The notes below the pieces were generated by a model. That model searched no databases, had not been told where the DNA came from, and saw nothing but the letters and a program-made list of their open reading frames with translations. This document shows, in pieces, positions 34,589-46,400 of a DNA stretch of 64,000 bases. The stretch is taken from contig CAZETS010000020.1 in NCBI GenBank assembly GCA_964515335.1, forward strand, positions 1 through 64,000, in the 5' to 3' direction. The DNA is from TMED88 sp964515335 (lineage in GTDB: Bacteria > Myxococcota_A > UBA9160 > UBA4427). The first letter of the stretch is position 1, and the number at the start of each line of letters is the position of its first letter. A program made the position numbers and the translations under genes.

Positions 34589-35989
34589 TTGTCCAGCTCG
34601 GCCAGCTTCTTCATCCGCACCTACGGGTGCCAGATGAACGTCCACGACTCGGAGAAGCTCGCGAACCTGCTCCACCACGCGGGCCTCACCGCCGCAAACG
34701 CCGAGGGCGACGCGGACCTGCTCGTCATCAACACCTGCTCGATCCGCGACAAGGCCGAGAGCCAGCTCTACTCCGACCTGGGCAAGCTGCGCGCCTGGAA
34801 GGCCGAGCGGGCCGGCCGGGCGATCGGGGTGGGTGGCTGCGTGGCCCAGCAGGTGGGTGATCGGCTGCTGTCGCGCTTCGCGCAGCTCGATTTCGTGTTC
34901 GGCACCCACAACCTGCGCATGGTGCCTTCGATGATCGACGCCGCGCGCCAGGGAGCGCGCAGCGCCGACACCAGCGAAAGGCGCTCGCAGGACCGCTTCG
35001 ACCTGCCCGAACGGCATCCCCAGCTCGCCGGGCGCTCGCCGGGCCGCGCCTTCGTGACCGTGATGGAAGGCTGCGACATGTTCTGCACGTTCTGCATCGT
35101 GCCGGCCACGCGCGGTCGCGAGATCAGCCGGCCCGCCGCCGCGATCGTCGCCGAGGTGCAGGAGCTGGCCGATCGGGGCATTCGCGAGATCACCCTGCTC
35201 GGTCAGACCGTCAACGCCTACGGGCGCCACGACGCGCGCCGGGGCCGCTCGGCGGCCGCCGGCAGCCTGCCGTTCGCCGAGCTGCTGGCCAGACTCGACG
35301 CGGTGCCCGGAATCGAGCGCATCCGCTACACGAGCCCCCACCCGCTGTTCTTCGACGCTGCGCTCGTGGCGGCCCACGCCTCGCTGCCGAGTCTCTGTCC
35401 CCACGTCCACCTGCCGCTGCAGAGCGGCAGCGACCGGATCCTGGGTGCGATGCGTCGCCGCTACGATCGCGAGGCCTTCTCGGGCATCGCCGGGGCCCTG
35501 CGCGCCGCCGTGCCGGAGATCGTGATCACCAGCGACCTGATCGTGGGCTTTCCCGGCGAAACCGAGGCGGACTTCCAGGACACCCTCTCGCTGATGCGCG
35601 CGGTTGGCTTCGAGGACAGCTACAGCTTCGTGTACTCGCCCCGGCCGGGCACCGCGGCCGCCGAGCTGCCGGGCCAGGTCGACCGCGAGGAGGGGGGGCG
35701 GCGGCTGACCGAGCTGCAGGCCCTGCAGCGCGAGCTCACCATGGCGTACCACCGCAGTCGGGTCGGAAGCCGCACAGAAATACTGATCGAGGGCGAGAGC
35801 CGGCGGGGTGGCGGGCAGCTCTGCGGCCGCGACCCGCAGCACCGGATCGTGAATCTGGTGCCCGGCGAGATCAGCCCGCCGAGCGACCCCGTCCCCGGCG
35901 ACCTCGTTCCGGTCGATCTGGTCGAAGCCACCCCCCACTCGCTGCTCGGGACGCCCTGCGCGCCCCCACCCGTCCCGCACCCCGGCTAG
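34589..35989 (+). CDS. miaB: tRNA-2-methylthio-N6-dimethylallyladenosine synthase MiaB
   Basis: Radical-SAM methylthiotransferase that modifies A37 of tRNAs reading UNN codons. The N-terminal UPF0004 domain starts SFFIRTYGCQMN and supplies the second cluster with its three cysteines (YGC, NTC, GGC). The radical-SAM cluster is C162, C166 and C169 (GCDMFCTFC). A TRAM domain lies at the C-terminus. The start is not certain: no ATG fits, and TTG 34589 with GAGG eight bases upstream begins exactly where the family does (466 aa). A GTG at 34508 is possible. A palindrome-rich leader precedes the gene. Confidence 0.93.
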   Translation: MSSSASFFIRTYGCQMNVHDSEKLANLLHHAGLTAANAEGDADLLVINTCSIRDKAESQLYSDLGKLRAWKAERAGRAIGVGGCVAQQVGDRLLSRFAQLDFVFGTHNLRMVPSMIDAARQGARSADTSERRSQDRFDLPERHPQLAGRSPGRAFVTVMEGCDMFCTFCIVPATRGREISRPAAAIVAEVQELADRGIREITLLGQTVNAYGRHDARRGRSAAAGSLPFAELLARLDAVPGIERIRYTSPHPLFFDAALVAAHASLPSLCPHVHLPLQSGSDRILGAMRRRYDREAFSGIAGALRAAVPEIVITSDLIVGFPGETEADFQDTLSLMRAVGFEDSYSFVYSPRPGTAAAELPGQVDREEGGRRLTELQALQRELTMAYHRSRVGSRTEILIEGESRRGGGQLCGRDPQHRIVNLVPGEISPPSDPVPGDLVPVDLVEATPHSLLGTPCAPPPVPHPG

Positions 35990-36144
35990 CCCGGAATCCG
36001 TCGCCTGACGGTGAAGGCGAGCTCCGGTTGCGCCGATGAATCGGGGCGACGCGCCGTCGCCGCGCCGGTGGCGGCGGACGCATCGGGGACTCCGAGCCGA
36101 TCCGCGCCCTCGTTCGGGCCGCGGGCCGTCGGGCGAGGGACGGG

Positions 36145-37986
36145 ATGTCGAGAGCGCGGGTGCTTGCGGTCGACGATCAGCGCTACTTCCGCGACCTGAT
36201 CGAGGGCCTGCTCGGCGACGAGGGCTACGAGGTCCGGACCGCCTCGAGCGGCGCCGAGGCGTTGCACGTCCTCGAGCGCGAGGAGTTCGACGTCGTCGTC
36301 AGCGATCTGGTGATGCCCGGCATGGACGGGGCGGCCCTCGTTCAGCGCATCAAGGAGCGCCTGCCCGATCAGGAGATCGTGATGGTCACCGGGGTGGTCG
36401 ACGTGAAGAGCGCCGTCGAGGCCATGAAGCTGGGCGCCACCGACTACATCGTCAAACCCTTCGACCGGAGCCATCTGCTCGATTCACTGGAGCGCATCCT
36501 GCAGCGGCGGCGCCTGCGTGACGAGCACGCGCGGCTGATCGGCGAGAACCTCGAGATCATGGGGGCGCTCTCGCTCTACGAGCGCGCGGCGGGGCTCTTC
36601 TCGACGCTCTCCATCGAGGCCCTCTCGGAGCGGGTCATCGAGGGGCTCTGTCTCGAAACCGGTGCCCAGGGCGGCGTGCTCTGGGTGGCGGACGCCGTCG
36701 ACGACCCGCAGATCGTGCTCCAGAGCGCCCGCGGCCTGATCCGCCTGGACGAGGAGTCGAAGCAGTTCGACTTCGCGCAGCTCGGCGACGAGTGCCGGGC
36801 GGAGCTCCTCGAGGGGCGGGCGGTGGTCCGGCCGCTGACCCGCGGCAACGCCTCGAGCGAGGCCCTGTACGTTCCGCTGCGCCGGGCCGGGGCACTGCTC
36901 GGCATCGCCCGGCTTTCGGACAAGCTCGACGCCGACGGCTTCGACGAGCGCGATCGCACGGCCGCCGCGAAGTTCGCGGGCTTCGGGGCGGTGGCGGTGG
37001 TGAACGCGCTCGAGTTCCGCGCACTCGAACGCCGCTCGCTGCGCGATCCCACCACCCGGGCCTACACGCTCGCCTACCTGCACGACGCGGTCCGCCACGA
37101 GATCCAGAAGGGCAGCCGCTTCGGTCACCGGTTCTCGCTGATCCGGTCCGACCTCGACGGCACCGGCGATCTGCGCCGCGGCCGCTCGGAGGCGGAGTTC
37201 GCACACTGGCTCGAGTCGCTTGCCCGGCAGATGGGCGGAACGCTGCGCGCCACCGACCTGCTCGCGACGGCGAGCGCGTCGAGTCACCGGATGCTCCTGC
37301 CGCAGACCGACGCCCTCGGGTCGGCCGTCCTCGAGAACCGGCTGCGCGAGGTCATCGAGGCTGCCCTCGCCGAGTCGGCTCGCGATGGCGAGCCGGTGCC
37401 GCGGCTCACCATCGCCTCGGCCACGTATCCGACCGACGGCACCCAGCTCGACACCCTCGAGGCAGTCGTCGAGGCCCGGCTCGAGGAGAATCGCCAGAGC
37501 CTCTTCGAGGCGGCGGGGCGCGGTGTCGATTCGTTCGCGGCGATGCTCGAGACGCTGGCCGAGCGCGCGGACCCCGAGCCCGTCGAGATGGCCGGGCAGA
37601 TCACCCGTTTTGCGCTCGACGACCTCGGGCGGCGTCCGGCGGACCGCGGGCTGCTCTTCCTGTCGCCGGCCGGCGGCCTCGCACCGGACCTGCTCGAGCG
37701 CATCGAGCGGCTGGCCGTCGGCTCGTCGCGGACAGAGCTCGTGATCGTCGGCGAGAAGTGCGCCGCGCTCGACCCGGCCGCCCACGTCACCTGGGTGTCG
37801 CCGCAAGCGGTCGGGACCGACCGGCCGTTCCTGCTCTACTACGGCGATGCCCCCGCCTACGCGATGTCGACGGCCCACGCGGATACCGGCGCGGGTCCCG
37901 GTCTCTTCCACACCAACGACCGCCTGCTCGTGGGGCGCTTGTTCTTCCAGCTGCAGCGGGACCTCGGGCTCCCGCAGAGCGCCTGA
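36145..37986 (+). CDS. Response regulator: REC, GAF-like and degenerate GGDEF domains
   Basis: A 613-aa signalling protein. The receiver domain (1-120) is intact: acidic D10 and D11, phospho-acceptor D54 in VVSDLVMPGMDG, and VKPFD. A GAF-like domain follows (about 160-285). A region (about 298-430) beginning RSLRDPTTRAYTLAYL copies the start of GGDEF domains, but where GGDEF should appear the sequence reads ASSHRML, so no diguanylate cyclase activity is expected. The last 180 residues match nothing I recognise. It is probably a phosphorylation-controlled scaffold or sensor. It is followed after 5 bases by a DUF4388 protein and then a cNMP-binding protein. No histidine kinase is encoded nearby. 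Confidence 0.75.
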   Translation: MSRARVLAVDDQRYFRDLIEGLLGDEGYEVRTASSGAEALHVLEREEFDVVVSDLVMPGMDGAALVQRIKERLPDQEIVMVTGVVDVKSAVEAMKLGATDYIVKPFDRSHLLDSLERILQRRRLRDEHARLIGENLEIMGALSLYERAAGLFSTLSIEALSERVIEGLCLETGAQGGVLWVADAVDDPQIVLQSARGLIRLDEESKQFDFAQLGDECRAELLEGRAVVRPLTRGNASSEALYVPLRRAGALLGIARLSDKLDADGFDERDRTAAAKFAGFGAVAVVNALEFRALERRSLRDPTTRAYTLAYLHDAVRHEIQKGSRFGHRFSLIRSDLDGTGDLRRGRSEAEFAHWLESLARQMGGTLRATDLLATASASSHRMLLPQTDALGSAVLENRLREVIEAALAESARDGEPVPRLTIASATYPTDGTQLDTLEAVVEARLEENRQSLFEAAGRGVDSFAAMLETLAERADPEPVEMAGQITRFALDDLGRRPADRGLLFLSPAGGLAPDLLERIERLAVGSSRTELVIVGEKCAALDPAAHVTWVSPQAVGTDRPFLLYYGDAPAYAMSTAHADTGAGPGLFHTNDRLLVGRLFFQLQRDLGLPQSA

Positions 37987-37991
37987 GCGCA

Positions 37992-39608
37992 GTGGTGGCG
38001 AACGTGATGCCGAGCGCGGACACCCGGAACGGGAGCGAGGGGAGGCTCGAGGGCCCGACCATCGTGGTGGCGGACGGCAACACCGGCCGCGGCAACCGCA
38101 TCGTCGACGAGTGCTCGACGGCGGGCTTTGCGTGCCGGCTCGCGGCCCACGGCGCGGCGGCACTCGAGATCGCTCTGGCCACCCGGCCGGCGGTGATGAT
38201 CGCGCCGCTCGACCTGCCGCTGGTCGACGCCGTGAAGCTGGCGGAGATCCTGCGCGCCAACCCGCGCACGCGCGACACCAGGTTCGTCTTCCTCGGACCG
38301 CAGGGCGACCTCGGCAGCAGCGGGGGGATCGGCGATCGGTTGCTCGAGCCCGACGCGCGGCCGCACGACATCGTGATGGCCGCCGCCGAGGTGATCGAGC
38401 GGCAGCATCGTATCGAGTCCCTCGACGTGGTGAGCCGCCCGGGCGCCGCCGCCGAGGGCGAGATCGGCGATCTGCCCCTCGCCGATCTGTTGCAGTCGCT
38501 GCTCCTGCAGCGGCGCAGCGGGCGCCTCGAGGTGCGGCGCGAGGGCGAGCACGGAGACCCCGGGCTGGCGCGGCTGACGCTGCGCGACGGGGAAGTCATT
38601 CACGCCGAGGTCGGCGCGGTCTACGGCGAGAAGGCGCTCTTCCGCGTGATGGCCTGGCCCGCCGGCCGCTTCGTCTTCGAGGCGGGCGAGCCCGACGAGC
38701 CCGCCCTGATCCTCGTCCCCACGCGGCGGCTGCTCGTCGAGGGGCTGCGGCAGCTCGGCGAGTGGGACCGGCTCTCCACCCGGCTGCCGCCGCTCGACTC
38801 GCCGGTGCGGCTCGACGTGAAGGGCTCGGAGTTGCCCGACATCGTCCACCCCCTCACCCGCGAGGTGCTGGCGCTGCTCGGGCAGCACTCGACCGTACGG
38901 GACGTGCTCGACCACAGCGTCTTTCCCGACTTCCAGGTGTTGCGCACCCTGCACACCCTGGACGAGCGGGGCCTGATCGAGCTGGGCCGCGCCCCGCTGC
39001 CGGGGCCGCCGGTGAGCGAGCCGGTCGAGCGACTCCTGAGCGACGTGCAGGCCCGCCGTCTGGCCGACTGGGTCCGTGATCGGGGCGCTGGGGCCGACGC
39101 CGACCGGGCAGTCGCCAAGTTGTTGGTCGCCGCCGCCTCGCCGGCTTGTCTGCCCGAGTTCCTGCGTCTGCTCGCGGCCGTCCCCGAGGTGGATCTCGAG
39201 ATCGATCCCGAAGGGGGCGGGTCGGCGGCCGATGGGCTGGCGACGCTCGGCCGGGTCGCGGTCTCGGACGAAATCGTCATCGAGCTCGTCAACGTGCCCA
39301 CCGGCGAAGGCTGGTCGCCGCTCTGGCCGATGGCGGGCCACGGCGCCCTTGGCACGTTGTTCCTGCTCGAGCCGCCGGTCGGCGAGGCCGCCGATCGCCT
39401 CGGGTCGATCACCTCGAGCCTCTCGCGCCTCCCCGGGGCGCGCACCTTCCACGTGGTGCTGCTCGGCAAGGACGATCGCCTCGGTCCCGACGAGCTGCGC
39501 GAGAACCTCACGCCGATCGACGAAGCGTCGCTGTTCCTGCTGCCGACGCAGAGCGACAAGGACCCCGCTGCGCTGTTGCGTGGCCTGTTTGCGAGGGTGA
39601 TGCCGTGA
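37992..39608 (+). CDS. Pseudo-receiver plus DUF4388 (PATAN-like) signalling protein
   Basis: A protein of about 538 aa. Residues 22-140 look like a receiver domain that has lost its phosphorylation site: Pro72 sits where Asp should be (VMIAPLDLPLVDA). A DUF4388/PATAN segment follows (about 145-260, GDLPLADLLQSLLLQRRSGRLEV). A winged-helix-like middle comes next. The C-terminal 130 residues, with FLLEPPVGEAADRL and FHVVLLGKDD, faintly resemble a small GTPase fold without a P-loop. DUF4388 proteins accompany MglA-like GTPases and two-component proteins in delta-proteobacteria. The start is uncertain among GTG 37992, GTG 37995 and ATG 38007. Its stop overlaps the next gene. Confidence 0.65.
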   Translation: MVANVMPSADTRNGSEGRLEGPTIVVADGNTGRGNRIVDECSTAGFACRLAAHGAAALEIALATRPAVMIAPLDLPLVDAVKLAEILRANPRTRDTRFVFLGPQGDLGSSGGIGDRLLEPDARPHDIVMAAAEVIERQHRIESLDVVSRPGAAAEGEIGDLPLADLLQSLLLQRRSGRLEVRREGEHGDPGLARLTLRDGEVIHAEVGAVYGEKALFRVMAWPAGRFVFEAGEPDEPALILVPTRRLLVEGLRQLGEWDRLSTRLPPLDSPVRLDVKGSELPDIVHPLTREVLALLGQHSTVRDVLDHSVFPDFQVLRTLHTLDERGLIELGRAPLPGPPVSEPVERLLSDVQARRLADWVRDRGAGADADRAVAKLLVAAASPACLPEFLRLLAAVPEVDLEIDPEGGGSAADGLATLGRVAVSDEIVIELVNVPTGEGWSPLWPMAGHGALGTLFLLEPPVGEAADRLGSITSSLSRLPGARTFHVVLLGKDDRLGPDELRENLTPIDEASLFLLPTQSDKDPAALLRGLFARVMP

Positions 39609-40033
39609 CGCTGGACGCCATGAAGGACTTCGACCTCCTCGCGGAGTTCGACGACGAAGACCGCGAGGCGCTCGCCGAGCTGCTCGAGGAGCGGTCGCTG
39701 CGCGAGGGCCGGCGCATCTTCTGCGAGGGCAACGAGGCCGAGGGCCTGGTGCTGGTGACATCGGGCAGCGTGAAGCTCGAGGGGCGGCGCAGCGCCTCGG
39801 CCGAGATCGTCGAGGCGCCCGTCACACTCGGCTTGCTGTCGCTGATCGCGGTGGGACCACGGGAGTGCACGGCGTTCGCCGCCGAGCCGTGCGAGCTGCT
39901 CGTGCTGCCGCGAACGTCGTTTCGTCGTCTCATGGACGACCATCCGCGCACGGCGTGCCGCCTCGTCGAGGGCATCGTCGACGAAGCCAGCGGCCTGATC
40001 CGCGCCGCCCTCGACCAGCTCGCGGAGGCCTGA
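39605..40033 (+). CDS. Stand-alone cyclic-nucleotide-binding-domain protein
   Basis: A 142-aa protein made of one cNMP-binding (Crp-type) beta-barrel, starting FDLLAEFDDEDREALAELLEERSLREGRRIF and including EGLVLVTSGSVKLEG. It ends after the C-helix, without the helix-turn-helix of Crp/Fnr, so it cannot bind DNA by itself. The phosphate-binding cassette is not obvious, and ligand binding is unproven. GTG 39605 overlaps the upstream stop; ATG 39620 is an alternative. Last gene of the three-gene signalling operon. Confidence 0.75.
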   Translation: MTLDAMKDFDLLAEFDDEDREALAELLEERSLREGRRIFCEGNEAEGLVLVTSGSVKLEGRRSASAEIVEAPVTLGLLSLIAVGPRECTAFAAEPCELLVLPRTSFRRLMDDHPRTACRLVEGIVDEASGLIRAALDQLAEA

Positions 40034-40054
40034 CCCGGGCAGCGGCGGGTTTGG

Positions 40055-40083
40055 TTGACCCGTCATCGGGCCGCCACTATCCT
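40055..40083 (+). promoter_or_regulatory. Sigma-70-type promoter for guaB
   Basis: TTGACC (40055-40060), a 17-base spacer and TATCCT (40078-40083): 5 of 6 and 4 of 6 matches at ideal spacing. It lies just after the signalling operon and leaves a leader of about 165 bases before guaB. Confidence 0.6.
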
Positions 40084-40255
40084 GCGCGCGCGAGCTCCGC
40101 AGGGGGGTCGCCTTACCCCCATCGGCAGCTCGCTTCGTGGTCTTCGAGGCGGGTCCCAGAGCTTGCTCGGGCGCGCGTCGCGGGCGGTACCGGGGCTTCG
40201 GGCGCGGCTGATGGACGGCAGATCGTGCCGTCGGGGAGCCGCTGGGGGACAGCGG

Positions 40256-41758
<1,503 letters not shown>

Positions 41759-41773
41759 GCCCGGGCGGCCCCA

Positions 41774-41814
41774 CGAACGTTGCTCCTCGAACGTTGCCCC
41801 TCGAAAGTTGCCCT
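41774..41814 (+). repeat. Three tandem 14-base units between guaB and guaA
   Basis: CGAACGTTGCTCCT, CGAACGTTGCCCCT and CGAAAGTTGCCCT follow head to tail, then a fourth start CGAAGAG. Downstream to 41870 the DNA keeps a looser CCCGAAAC/GCCCGAAG periodicity. It could be an mRNA spacer or simple replication slippage. No gene is seen. Confidence 0.7.
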
Positions 41815-41870
41815 CGAAGAGAGCACACCCCGAAACCGCGCACCCGAAACCGAGAGCCCGAAGCCCGCGA

Positions 41871-43451
41871 ATGCCGAGCCCCGCCGCGCCGTCCCACCCG
41901 ACCGCCACCGCCCACAGCCGAATCCTGATCCTCGACTTCGGCTCCCAGTACACCCAGCTGATCGCTCGCCGCGTCCGCGAGCTGCACGTCTACAGCGAGA
42001 TCCACCCGGGCGACCTCTCCCTCGAGGAGATCAGGTCCTTCGGGCCTTCGGGGATCGTGCTGTCCGGCGGCCCGGCCAGCGTGCTCGACGCCGACTCTCC
42101 CGACGTCGACCCCGGCGTCTTCGAGCTCGGGGTCCCGGTGCTCGGCATCTGCTACGGGCTGCAGCTGCTCGTCGCCCGGCTCGGCGGGCGCGTCGAGGCC
42201 TCGGACGACCGCGAGTACGGGCGCGCCCACCTGAAGATCGAGCGCGCGGATCCGCTCCTCGAGGGCCTCGCTGCCGAGGAGTCCCACGTCGTCTGGATGA
42301 GCCACGGAGACCGGGTGCTCGAGCTGCCCGCGGGCTTCGAAGTGGTGGCCAGCAGCGGCAGTTCGCCCTTCGCCGCGGTCCGCAACCTGGCTGCGCGGGT
42401 CTGGGGCCTGCAGTTCCACCCGGAGGTCGTCCACACCGAAGGCGGCCTGCGCATCCTCCGCAACTTCGTCCGCGGCGTCTGCGAGTGTGCGCCCGACTGG
42501 ACGATGGCGGCCTTCATCGACGAGCACCTCGAGTCGATCCGCGCCCAGGTGGGAGACGGCCGGGTGATCTGCGGTCTCTCCGGCGGCGTCGATTCGTCGG
42601 TGGCCGCGGCGCTGGTGCACCGCGCCGTGGGCGAGCAGCTGACCTGCATCTTCGTCGACCACGGGCTGATGCGCGAGAACGAGCGCGCCGAGGTGGAGGC
42701 GACCTTCCGCGAGACCCTCGGTGTGGACCTGGTCTCGGTCGACGCCTCGCAACGCTTCCTGGCTGCCCTCGAGGGGGTGACCGATCCCGAGAAGAAGCGC
42801 CGCGAGATCGGGCGGCTCTTCATCGAGGTCTTCGAGGAGGAGGCCGAGAAGGTCGGCGACGCGCGCTTCCTCGTACAGGGCACCCTGTATCCGGACGTGA
42901 TCGAGAGCGTGTCGGTAAAGGGCGCCTCGGTGACGATCAAGACGCACCACAACGTCGGCGGGCTGCCCGAGGACATGCGGCTCGAGCTCGTCGAGCCGCT
43001 GCGCGAGCTGTTCAAGGACGAGGTGCGCGAGCTCGGCCGGGCCCTCGGCCTGCCGGAGCGCGCGGTCGGGCGCCATCCGTTTCCGGGACCGGGGCTCGCG
43101 ATCCGCATCATGGGCGAGGTCACTCGCGACCGCCTGGCCGCGCTGCGCCGGGCCGACGCGATCATGAACGAAGAGATCCGGGCCGCGGGCCTCTACGACG
43201 ACATCTGGCAGGCGCTCGTCGTCTTCCTGCCGGTGCACAGCGTCGGCGTGATGGGGGATGCGCGCACCTACGAGAACGTCGTGGCGGTGCGCTGCGTCAC
43301 CTCGGTGGACGCCATGACGGCCGACTTCGCCCACGTGCCCTGGGAGGTGCTGGGGCGAATCTCGAACCGAATCATCAACGAGGTGAAGGGCATCAACCGA
43401 GTCGTCTACGACATCTCCTCCAAGCCCCCCGCGACGATCGAGTGGGAGTAG
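41871..43451 (+). CDS. guaA: GMP synthase (glutamine-hydrolysing)
   Basis: Converts XMP to GMP with glutamine as nitrogen donor. The glutamine amidotransferase half has the triad cysteine C94 (ICYGLQL) with LQFHPEV later. The ATP pyrophosphatase loop SGGVDSS is at residues 237-243. The C-terminal dimerisation domain ends NEVKGINRVVYD and PPATIEWE, as in all GuaA proteins. The length is 526 aa. ATG 41871 is preferred to an upstream ATG at 41808, because the family homology starts at HSRILILDFGSQ, soon after it. It lies 3 bases before dnaE. Confidence 0.97.
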   Translation: MPSPAAPSHPTATAHSRILILDFGSQYTQLIARRVRELHVYSEIHPGDLSLEEIRSFGPSGIVLSGGPASVLDADSPDVDPGVFELGVPVLGICYGLQLLVARLGGRVEASDDREYGRAHLKIERADPLLEGLAAEESHVVWMSHGDRVLELPAGFEVVASSGSSPFAAVRNLAARVWGLQFHPEVVHTEGGLRILRNFVRGVCECAPDWTMAAFIDEHLESIRAQVGDGRVICGLSGGVDSSVAAALVHRAVGEQLTCIFVDHGLMRENERAEVEATFRETLGVDLVSVDASQRFLAALEGVTDPEKKRREIGRLFIEVFEEEAEKVGDARFLVQGTLYPDVIESVSVKGASVTIKTHHNVGGLPEDMRLELVEPLRELFKDEVRELGRALGLPERAVGRHPFPGPGLAIRIMGEVTRDRLAALRRADAIMNEEIRAAGLYDDIWQALVVFLPVHSVGVMGDARTYENVVAVRCVTSVDAMTADFAHVPWEVLGRISNRIINEVKGINRVVYDISSKPPATIEWE

Positions 43452-43454
43452 GGC

Positions 43455-46400
43455 GTGCCGAAGCCCTTCGTCCACCTCCACCTCCACACGCAGTACTCGC
43501 TGCTCGACGGCGCCATCAAGCACAATCCGCTGTTCGAGCGGGCGCGCGCGTGCAACATGCCGGCGGTCGCCCAGACCGACCACGGCAACCTCTTCGGCAC
43601 GGTCGAGTTCTACGAGAAGGCGCGCGCCAACGACGTCAAGCCGATCATCGGCTGCGAGGTCTACTTCGCGGGCGGCTCCCGGTTCGAGCGCGAGAAGCGC
43701 GAGCGCGACGAGAGCGGCTACGACGCCATCAACCACCTGCTGCTGCTCGCCATGAACGAGACCGGGTACCGCAACCTGATGACCCTCGTCTCGAAGGGCT
43801 ATCTCGAGGGCTTCTACTACAAGCCGCGCATCGACTGGAGCCTGCTCGAGCAGCACCACGAGGGGCTGATCTGCACCTCGGGCTGCCTGTCGGCCCCGGT
43901 GCCCCGGGCCATCACGTACGGTGAGACGAACCGCGCCTGGGAGATGGCGGAGCAGTTCCAGCAGCTCTTCGGCGACCGCTACTACCTCGAGGTGCAGCGC
44001 CACGGCATCGCGGCCCAGGACCAGGTGAACGCCGAGCTGTTCAAGATGGCCGACGACATGCGGATCCCGCTCGTCGCCACCAACGACGCCCACTACCTCG
44101 ATCACGACGACCACAGCCACCACGACGCACTGCTCTGCATCGGCACGGCCGCCAACCTCTCCGACGAGAAGCGCTTCCGCTTCGACGGCGAAGGCTTCTT
44201 CGTCAAGGACGGCGACGCGATGCGCGAAGTCTTCCACGACCGCCTCGACGCCGTCGAGAACACACTGGTGATCGCCGAGCGCTGTGACGTCGAGATTCCG
44301 ATGGGCGAGTACCACATGCCCGACTACCAGGTGCCCGCCGGCCGCAGCCTCGAGGAAGTGATGGCCGATCAGGCGTGGGCGGGCCTGCGGCGCAAGCTCG
44401 ACATGGCGCCCGACGAGCCCTTCGACAAGGCCGACCACAAGCCCTACGTCGAGCGCATGCACCACGAACTCGGCGTGATCGATCAGATGGGCTTTCCGGG
44501 CTACTTCCTGATCGTCGCCGACTTCATCAACTGGGCGAAGGACCACGGGATCCCGGTGGGGCCGGGCCGCGGCAGCTCGGCGGGCAGCCTCGTCGCCTAT
44601 GGGATGAACATCACCAACGTCGATCCCATCGAGTACGACATCATCTTCGAGCGCTTCCTGAACCCCGAGCGCATCTCGATGCCCGACATCGACGTCGACT
44701 TCTGCATGAGGGGTCGCGAGCAGGTCATCCGCTACGTGGCGGACAAGTACGACGGCGAGGCCCACCAGGACGAGCAGGGCGCCGGCCGCTACGACGCGAT
44801 GAAGGTCGCCCAGATCGTCACCTTCGGGACCTTGCAGGCCCGGGCCGCCATCCGCGACGTGGGCCGGGTGATGGGGCTCTCCTTCGGCGACGTCGACCGG
44901 ATCGCGAAGCTGGTGCCCGAGGTGCTCGGCATCACGCTCGACGAAGCCATCGAACAGTCGCCCGAGCTGCGCGCGCTGATGGACGCCGACGGACAGGTCG
45001 ACCAGCTGATCGAGACGGCGCGCAAGCTCGAGGGTCTCACCCGCCACGCCAGCAAGCACGCCGCGGGGGTCGTGATCGGCACGCAGCCGCTGATCGACAT
45101 GGTTCCGCTGTACCGCGACCCCAAGTCGGGCGACGTGATGTCGCAGTTCAACATGAACTGCGTCGAGAAGGTGGGGCTGATCAAGTTCGACTTCCTCGGC
45201 CTGAAGACCCTCACCCTGCTGGCCGACGCCGAGAAGATGATCCGGCGCAAGGAGGGCTTCGAGGACTTCGACGTCAACGCCATACCGATGGACGACGAAG
45301 CCACATACGAGATGCTCGCCCGCGGCGACACGGAAGGCGTCTTCCAGGTCGAGTCGTCGGGCATGACCGATCTCGTCGTCAAGCTGCGCCCGCGCTCCTT
45401 TCGCGAGGTGATTCCGCTGGTCGCCCTCTACCGCCCGGGCCCCCTCCAGTCGGGCATGGTCGACGACTACGTGAACCGCAAGCAGGGGCTCACGAAGGTC
45501 GAGCCCGTGCATCCGATGGTCGAGGACCTCACCGAGGAGACGCTCGGCGTCATCGTCTACCAGGACCAGGTGCTGCAGATCGCCCAGAAGATGGCCGGCT
45601 ACAGCCTCGGCGAAGCCGATCTGCTGCGCCGCGCGATGGGCAAGAAGAAGCCCGAGGAGATGGAGAAGCAGCGCGTGCGCTTCGTCGAGGGCAGCACGGC
45701 GAACGGAATCGATGCCAGGGAGGCGGGGGACGTCTTCGACCTGATCACCGAGTTCGCTGGCTACGGCTTCCCGAAGGCGCACTCCACCGCCTACGCGTAC
45801 ATCACCTACCAGACCGCCTACCTCAAGGCGAACCACCGCGCCGAGTACCTGGCCGCCATGCTCACCATCGAGTCGAGCAATCACGACAAGATGGCCCGCT
45901 ACATCGCCCACGTGCGCGAGAGCGGCATCGACATCCTGCCGCCCGACGTGAACGAATCGAGTCGCGACTTCGGCGTGGTGGGCGGGGTGATCCGCTTCGG
46001 CTTCGCGGGCATCAAGAACGTGGGCGACGGCGCCATCGAAACGATCCTCTCGGCCCGTGAGGCCGACGGTCCCTTCGAGAGCCTCTTCGACGTGGCGCGC
46101 CGCGTGGACGGCCGCAAGGTGAATCGACGGGTCTTCGAGGCGCTCGTCAAGTGCGGCGCCTTCGACTCGCTTCACGAGAACCGGGCGGCGGTGTGGGCCT
46201 CGCTCGATCACGCCCTCGAGCGAGCCGCCGCCGACCAGCGCGACAGGGCAGTCGGGCAGGAGAGCCTCTTCGGAAGCGAGCCGGACGCGGCCGTCGGCAC
46301 CGCGCCGGCGCTGCTCGACGTGCCGGGCTGGAGTGATCGCGAGCGGCTGGCCCACGAGAAGGAGCTGCTCGGCTTCTACGTCAGCGGCCACCCCCTCGGC

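Noticed and set aside
41774..41814. CRISPR-like array between guaB and guaA
   Set aside because: Units are 14 bases, head to tail with no spacers, and no cas gene is present.
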